Below are positions 5,999-10,241 of a stretch of 10,241 bases of DNA, piece after piece; position 1 is the stretch's first letter, and each line of letters starts with the position of its first letter. The stretch is from the NCBI GenBank assembly GCA_002371135.1, contig DFGB01000047.1, positions 295-10,535 of the forward strand, given 5' to 3'. The notes under the pieces were generated by a model. That model was not told where the DNA came from and made no database searches. It saw nothing but the letters and a program-made list of their open reading frames with translations. The position numbers and the translations under genes were made by a program. This stretch comes from Verrucomicrobia bacterium UBA3761 (lineage in GTDB: Bacteria > Verrucomicrobiota > Kiritimatiellia > RFP12 > UBA1067).

Positions 5999-6111
5999 AA
6001 GTCCCAAGTCCTGAGTCCTAGAAGCCAGCGGCCACGGGTGTGGAAGAGCGTTTTGAGAGAATGATTTTGCCGCACCGGGAGACCTAGGACGCAGGATATA
6101 GAGCTTGGAAC
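5999..6111 (+). repeat. Heptamer-based imperfect inverted repeat in the ABC-kinase gap
   Basis: The left arm is three tandem heptamers, AAGTCCC, AAGTCCT, GAGTCCT (5999-6019). The right arm (6086-6106) reads AGGACGC, AGGATAT, AGAGCTT, each matching 5 of 7 positions of AGGACTT, the reverse complement of AAGTCCT. Arm segments 6009-6021 and 6084-6096 pair at 12 of 13 positions, and 6001-6008 with 6104-6111 at 7 of 8, around a 62-base centre in which I see nothing recognisable. No convincing promoter was found in this gap. Confidence 0.75.
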
Positions 6112-6132
6112 TGCTAAAGGAATGCGTTTTCT

Positions 6133-6136
6133 GGAG
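6133..6136 (+). promoter_or_regulatory. Ribosome binding site of the kinase gene
   Basis: GGAG lies seven bases before the ATG at 6144. This selects 6144 over an upstream in-frame TTG at 6105, which has no comparable site and lies inside the inverted repeat. Confidence 0.75.
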
Positions 6137-6143
6137 AAAAAAC

Positions 6144-7682
6144 ATGAACGACAAAAAAGCATACATCGAGGCCGGGAAGGCGGTTCTCGGCATCGAGTTC
6201 GGGTCGACCCGCATAAAGGCGGTGTTGATCGGCGACGATTTTGCGCCTCTGGCGATGGGCGCCCACGACTGGGAGAACAAGCTCGAGGGTGGCTACTGGA
6301 CGTATTCGCTCGACGACATCGAAGGCGGGCTTCGCGATGCATATGCGAAGATGGCCGCCGATGTCAAGGCGCAATACGGCATCGAGCTCAAGAAGCTCGC
6401 CGCGCTCGGCATCTCCGGAATGATGCACGGCTACATGCCGTTCGATGCAAACGGCAGGCTCCTCGCGGCGTTCCGCACATGGCGCAACACGACGACGGCC
6501 AAGGCCGCCGGGGAACTCTCTGAACTGTTCGCGTTCAACGTGCCGCAGCGCTGGAGCGTTTCGCACTTCGCGCAGGCGCTCATCGACAAGGAAGCGCACG
6601 TCGGCGACGTCAAGCATCTGACGACCCTCGCAGGCTACGTCCACTGCAAGCTCTGCGGCGTGAACGCGCTCGGCGTGGGCGAGGCGAGCGGCATGTTCCC
6701 GATCGACCCGGCGACGCGCGACTACGACGCGACGATGCTGAAGAAGTTCGAGGAACGCTTCGGCCGCGACCTCAAGCCGCTCCTTCCCAAAGTGCTCGAC
6801 GCCGGCGAGAACGCGGGCGTTCTCACTGCCGAAGGCGCGAAGTGGCTCGACCCGACCGGCGTCCTCCAGCCCGGAGCCGTGATGGCGCCGCCGGAAGGCG
6901 ACGCAGGAACGGGCATGGTCGCCACGAACGCCGTCCGCGCGAGAACCGGCAACGTCTCGGCAGGCACGAGCGTCTTTGCGATGATCGTCCTCGAAAAAGC
7001 GATGAAGGGCTGGTATCCCGAGATAGACGTCGTCACCACGCCCACGGGCAAGGCCGTCGCGATGGTCCATTGCAACAACTGCACGAACGAAATCAACGCC
7101 TGGGCGGAACTCTTCAAGGGCGTCTTCACGAAGAAGGAAGGCGGGCTCAACATCTACGGAACGCTGTTCAACGAATCGCTCAAGGGCGACAAGGATTGCG
7201 GCGGCGTGGTGGTGGTGCCATATCTCAGCGGAGAGCCAGTGAGCGGTATCCAGGACGCGATGCTCAAGGTAGTGCGCGAACCCGGCTCCAACTTCACGCT
7301 CGCAAATTTCATGCGCGCGCAGATCTATTCAGCGTTCGTCTCGCTCAAGATCGGCATGGACATCCTCGCCAAGGAAGACGTCGCGATCGATTCGCTGACG
7401 GGCCACGGCGGCATCTTCAAGGACAAGGGCATCGCGCAGCAGTATCTCGCCGATGCGCTCGGCACGAGCGTCACCTGCATGTCGACGGCCACCGAAGGCG
7501 GTCCCTGGGGCATGGCGGTCCTCGCCGCCTACACGCTCGATTCGCGAGGCCTGTCGCTCGAAGACTACCTCGACAAGTTCGTCTTCGCCGGTGCCGAAGC
7601 CACCACACTCGCTCCTGAGAAGGACGGAGCGGAAGGCTTCGAGCGCTACACCGAAAACTTCAAACGCGCCATCGGCATGTAA
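6144..7682 (+). CDS. FGGY-family carbohydrate kinase, probable L-ribulokinase
   Basis: 512 residues, in the usual FGGY size range, cytoplasmic. FGGY kinases phosphorylate sugars or sugar alcohols with ATP through two RNase H-like domains. The N-terminal phosphate-binding strand reads GIEFGSTRIKAV (16-27). The substrate-side segments ISGMMHGYM (90-98) and RTWRNT (111-116) are characteristic of one FGGY subgroup. PEGDAGTG holds the likely catalytic base Asp253. TGNVSAGTS (268-276) and TGHGGIFKDKGIAQQYLADALG-type residues (419-440) form the second nucleotide-binding half. It is not a classical AraB by sequence. Its place beside a sodium/sugar symporter and AraD resembles, from memory, arabinose clusters of Bacteroides, where this subgroup serves as L-ribulokinase. 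L-xylulose or another ketose is an alternative. Gap to the symporter is 53 bases; no transcription signal is evident in it, so they are probably one operon. Confidence 0.88.
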   Translation: MNDKKAYIEAGKAVLGIEFGSTRIKAVLIGDDFAPLAMGAHDWENKLEGGYWTYSLDDIEGGLRDAYAKMAADVKAQYGIELKKLAALGISGMMHGYMPFDANGRLLAAFRTWRNTTTAKAAGELSELFAFNVPQRWSVSHFAQALIDKEAHVGDVKHLTTLAGYVHCKLCGVNALGVGEASGMFPIDPATRDYDATMLKKFEERFGRDLKPLLPKVLDAGENAGVLTAEGAKWLDPTGVLQPGAVMAPPEGDAGTGMVATNAVRARTGNVSAGTSVFAMIVLEKAMKGWYPEIDVVTTPTGKAVAMVHCNNCTNEINAWAELFKGVFTKKEGGLNIYGTLFNESLKGDKDCGGVVVVPYLSGEPVSGIQDAMLKVVREPGSNFTLANFMRAQIYSAFVSLKIGMDILAKEDVAIDSLTGHGGIFKDKGIAQQYLADALGTSVTCMSTATEGGPWGMAVLAAYTLDSRGLSLEDYLDKFVFAGAEATTLAPEKDGAEGFERYTENFKRAIGM

Positions 7683-7735
7683 CGCCGGCGGCGCGCCACC
7701 ATAACACGAACAAACAAAAAAAGAAAGAGACCTAT

Positions 7736-9493
7736 ATGCTGACCTGGATAGACTGGTTGATGATACTCGCCTACTTCGGCGTACTCGCCGGAGTGGTGAT
7801 GTTCTCGCTCAAGAAAAACAAAATCGAGTCTGGCGAAGACTTGTTCCTTGGAGGCCGCAGCGTAGGGTGGCTGGCGATCGGCGCGTCGATTTTCGCGGCG
7901 AACATCGGCTCGGAGCACTTGATCGGGCTTGCGGGCTCCGGCGCGGCCGCGGGCTTGAGCCAGGCGCACTGGGAACTGCACGCGTGGGTGCTGGTCATGA
8001 TGAGCTGGGTGTTCCTGCCCTTCTACTACAAATCCGGCGTATCGACGATGCCAGAGTTTCTGGAAAGGCGTTTCGGCGCCAGAGCGAGGTGGATACTTTC
8101 GCTCGTGTCGCTCGCGGCTTACGTGCTCACGAAGATTTCCGTGACCGTGTTCGCCGGAGCGCTCTTCTTCGAAGTCATGATGCCTGAAGTCCAGCTCACG
8201 ATCGGCGGCACGACCATCACTTCGTTCTGGATCGGCGCGATAGCGACCGTCATCCTCGCCGGAGTCTATTCTTCGATCGGAGGCCTCTCCGCCGTCGTCT
8301 ACACCGACCTCGTCCAGACGGGCATCATTCTCGCCGGCACGCTTTCCGTGACCGCATTCGCCCTCTACCACCTCGGACACTCTGGAGTGGCGCTCGCAGA
8401 CGGTTCCACCGCGCAAAGCATCACCGACGGCTGGGCGGTTCTCAAGCAGACCATCAAATCGACCGGCAACGTCGAGCAATTCGGCCTCTGGCACTCGCTC
8501 ACGCACAAGGCGTTCCCGTGGCTCGGCGTGGCGATTGCGTCGGCTACGATCGGCGTCTGGTATTGGTGCACGGACCAGTTCATCATCCAGCGCACCCTCG
8601 CCGCGAAGAACCTCACGAACGCCCGCCGCGGCGCGATCTGGGGCGGCGCGCTCAAGCTGTGCCCAGTGTTCCTGTTCCTCGTTCCCGGCATGCTCGGCTT
8701 CGCCCTCCACCACAACCACGTCAACATCCCAGGACTCGGCCAGTTCGCGATTCCGCTCAAGGCCGCTGCCGACGGCTCGATGGTTCTCAATGGCGACACG
8801 GTGTTCCCGACGCTCGTGCAGTCGCTCCTCCCGGTCGGCTTCCGCGGCCTCGTCGTCGCCGGCATGATAGCCGCGCTCATGAGCTCTCTCGCGTCGCTCT
8901 TCAACTCCGTCTCCACGCTCTTCACGGTGGACGTCTACCAGAAGCTCAAGCCCGAGACTTCTCCGCGCAAGCTCGTCACCATCGGCCGCACGACCACCGT
9001 CGTCATGACGGCGCTCGGCCTCCTCTGGCTGCCGATCATGAAGGCGATTTCCGGCGGCGGCCTCTATCAGTACATCCAGGCCGTCCAGTCGTTCCTCGCG
9101 CCGCCGATCGTGGCAGTGTTCGTGATGGGTCTCCTCTGGAAGCGCATGAACCTCCGCGGCGCCACCTGGGGTCTCTCGCTCGGATTCATCCTCGGCATGG
9201 CCAAGCTCGCCGCCAACGCCATTTGGGGCGGTGCGGACGGCTACGCGCTCATCCAGGACTTCTACTTCTCAGGCATCCTGCTCGCGATCTCGATCTGCAT
9301 CGTAGTCGTCGCCTCCCTCACGGCGCCCGCTCCCGCAGAGGTCAACCTAAAGGGCCTCAACTTCCACTGCCTCGATGCGGAATTCAAGAAGGAAAACCGC
9401 GAATCCTGGAACTGGATCGACGTCGTTTCCTCCTGCATCGTCGTCGGACTCGTCATCTGCGCCTACGCCTACTTCTGGACTTGGCTTGATTAG
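7736..9493 (+). CDS. Sodium:solute symporter of the SGLT type (probable Na+/sugar importer)
   Basis: 585 residues, rich in hydrophobic spans, of the solute:sodium symporter family, located in the inner membrane. SGLT landmarks are clear: NIGSEHLIGLAGSGAAAG (56-73), WYWCTDQFIIQRTLAAKN (275-292), ALMSSLASLFNSVSTLFTVDVY-type residues (380-401) and YIQAVQSFLAPP (446-457). By comparison with human SGLT1 as I remember it, His61, Glu80, Lys291 and Gln448 fall at sugar-contact positions, and Ala55, Ile57, Ala380, Ser383 and Ser384 at the Na2 sodium site (compare vSGLT Ala62, Ile65, Ala361, Ser364, Ser365). This favours sugar over proline or pantothenate as substrate. With the kinase before it and AraD after it, L-arabinose is the likely cargo. 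A hydrophilic loop (about 530-558) precedes the last membrane span (561-582). The ATG follows only a weak purine-rich stretch (AAAGAGA, 7724-7730). The next gene starts 28 bases after its stop. Confidence 0.9.
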   Translation: MLTWIDWLMILAYFGVLAGVVMFSLKKNKIESGEDLFLGGRSVGWLAIGASIFAANIGSEHLIGLAGSGAAAGLSQAHWELHAWVLVMMSWVFLPFYYKSGVSTMPEFLERRFGARARWILSLVSLAAYVLTKISVTVFAGALFFEVMMPEVQLTIGGTTITSFWIGAIATVILAGVYSSIGGLSAVVYTDLVQTGIILAGTLSVTAFALYHLGHSGVALADGSTAQSITDGWAVLKQTIKSTGNVEQFGLWHSLTHKAFPWLGVAIASATIGVWYWCTDQFIIQRTLAAKNLTNARRGAIWGGALKLCPVFLFLVPGMLGFALHHNHVNIPGLGQFAIPLKAAADGSMVLNGDTVFPTLVQSLLPVGFRGLVVAGMIAALMSSLASLFNSVSTLFTVDVYQKLKPETSPRKLVTIGRTTTVVMTALGLLWLPIMKAISGGGLYQYIQAVQSFLAPPIVAVFVMGLLWKRMNLRGATWGLSLGFILGMAKLAANAIWGGADGYALIQDFYFSGILLAISICIVVVASLTAPAPAEVNLKGLNFHCLDAEFKKENRESWNWIDVVSSCIVVGLVICAYAYFWTWLD

Positions 9494-9508
9494 TTGGCGG
9501 TTGAAAAC

Positions 9509-9512
9509 GGAG
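9509..9512 (+). promoter_or_regulatory. Ribosome binding site of araD
   Basis: GGAG lies nine bases before the ATG at 9522 and fixes that ATG as the start. The in-frame upstream extension to 9375 would overlap the symporter gene by more than 100 bases and lacks family similarity. Confidence 0.75.
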
Positions 9513-9521
9513 TTTCCCATC

Positions 9522-10217
9522 ATGTTGGATTCCCTCAAGAAAGAAGTATTCGAGGCCAATCAGCGCCTCGTGACATCCGGGCTCGTCGTGCTCACATGGG
9601 GCAACGCCTCCGCCTTCGACCCCGAGACGAAACTCGTCGTCATCAAGCCCTCCGGCGTCGATTACGACAAGATGCAGCCAAGCGACATGGTGGTCGTGGA
9701 CCTCGACGGCAACGTCGTGGAAGGCAACCTCCGCCCGTCGTCCGACACTCCCACGCACATCGAATTCTACAAGCACTTCGAAGGCGTGCGCGGTGCAGTG
9801 CATACACACTCCACCGAAGCGACCGCATGGGCGCAGGCATGCAGGGAAATCCCCGCATACGGAACTACCCATGCCGATACGTTCCACGGCCCCGTACCGC
9901 TCACGCGCTTCCTCACCGAGCAGGAAGTGGCCGAGGCGTACGAACTCAACACCGGCAAAGTAATCGTCGAGCGCTTCAAGGACCTTGAGCCGATGGCCGT
10001 CCCCGGAGTGCTCGTCGCAGGCCACGCGCCATTCACGTGGGGCAAGAACGCTGCGGACGCCGTCGACCACGCCATCGCGCTAGAAGCGATTGCCAAGATG
10101 GCCCGCCTGACCGAACAGATCCACGCCGCCGCCAAGGCGCCAGGCCTCGTGCCGTATGTCGGCGAGAAACACTATCAGCGCAAGCACGGCAAGAACGCCT
10201 ATTACGGGCAAAAGTAA
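9522..10217 (+). CDS. araD: L-ribulose-5-phosphate 4-epimerase
   Basis: 231 residues, the same length as E. coli AraD, and collinear with it throughout. The enzyme interconverts L-ribulose 5-phosphate and D-xylulose 5-phosphate by a zinc-dependent retro-aldol mechanism in the cytoplasm, feeding the pentose phosphate pathway. Visible landmarks: LTWGNASA (24-31), IKPSGVDY (41-48), RPSSDTPTH (71-79, with Ser73, Ser74 and Asp75), zinc ligands His94 and His96 in VHTHS, THAD with Asp119, His168 in AGHAPFTWGKNA, and the C-terminal KHGKNAYYGQK with Tyr228, matching E. coli Tyr229. The paralogues UlaF and SgbE catalyse the same reaction and share these motifs; ELNTGKVIVE and KDLEPM look slightly UlaF-like, so ascorbate- or lyxose-type pathways are a minor alternative. 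The neighbouring kinase and sugar symporter favour arabinose. Isomerase AraA is not in the window. All active-site residues are present. Confidence 0.95.
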   Translation: MLDSLKKEVFEANQRLVTSGLVVLTWGNASAFDPETKLVVIKPSGVDYDKMQPSDMVVVDLDGNVVEGNLRPSSDTPTHIEFYKHFEGVRGAVHTHSTEATAWAQACREIPAYGTTHADTFHGPVPLTRFLTEQEVAEAYELNTGKVIVERFKDLEPMAVPGVLVAGHAPFTWGKNAADAVDHAIALEAIAKMARLTEQIHAAAKAPGLVPYVGEKHYQRKHGKNAYYGQK

Positions 10218-10241
10218 AGTTGCCAGTGCGAAAATGTTGCC

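Noticed and set aside
6105..6143. TTG start at 6105 for the kinase
   Set aside because: It has no good ribosome binding site, lies in the inverted repeat, and the ATG at 6144 has GGAG seven bases upstream.
5995..6143. Promoter for the kinase operon (TATAGA at 6097-6102, TTGAGA at 6053-6058)
   Set aside because: No pair has acceptable spacing and quality, and TATAGA falls in a degraded heptamer arm. Transcription from upstream is as likely.
7683..7735. GC-rich inverted sequence (CGCCGGCG, GGCGCGCC) between kinase and symporter
   Set aside because: It is too short, and such strings are expected by chance at this base composition.
9375..9521. Upstream extension of AraD overlapping the symporter gene
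   Set aside because: The extra 49 residues are a Ser-rich shadow of the symporter frame. The ATG at 9522 gives exactly the family length.

Overview
The window is one strand of tightly packed bacterial genes: six genes, all on the + strand. Base composition is GC-rich with strong G/C third-position bias, which produces long antisense open frames. The set (PurM, a BioH/BioG-like hydrolase, an exported GH2 glycosidase, an Opp-type ATPase, an FGGY sugar kinase, an SGLT-like sodium symporter and AraD) suggests a saccharolytic, probably gut-associated bacterium. The gene mix and the style of the intergenic repeats make me favour the Verrucomicrobiota/Kiritimatiellota/Lentisphaerota (PVC) group. That is an inference from general impression, not a phylogenetic result.

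Region 1 (1-1491): the 3' part of purM (purine synthesis), then 7 bases later a small alpha/beta hydrolase starting at TTG, which resembles the pimeloyl-ACP methyl ester esterases of biotin synthesis.

Region 2 (1492-1806): a 315-base gap filled almost entirely with repeats. It holds heptamer tandem repeats, a hairpin directly after the hydrolase stop, two 46-base direct repeats, and a large fold-back made of two palindromic units. It ends in an extended -10 promoter placed so close to the next ATG that the transcript should be nearly leaderless.

Region 3 (1807-5994): a 1104-residue exported GH2-family protein that keeps the nucleophile Glu but has Asn at the acid/base position and carries an extra C-terminal module. 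A lone, C-terminally short oligopeptide-type ABC ATPase follows.

Region 4 (5995-10217): after a 149-base gap holding another heptamer-based fold-back, a compact sugar operon: FGGY kinase, SGLT-type Na+/sugar symporter, and L-ribulose-5-phosphate 4-epimerase (AraD). Together with an arabinose isomerase that is not in the window, this makes a route for L-arabinose: uptake by the symporter, isomerisation to L-ribulose, phosphorylation by the kinase, epimerisation to D-xylulose 5-phosphate. The GH2 protein may release or bind the sugar outside the cytoplasm. The last 24 bases (10218-10241) show nothing recognisable. I saw no tRNA, rRNA, CRISPR array, transposase or phage gene.
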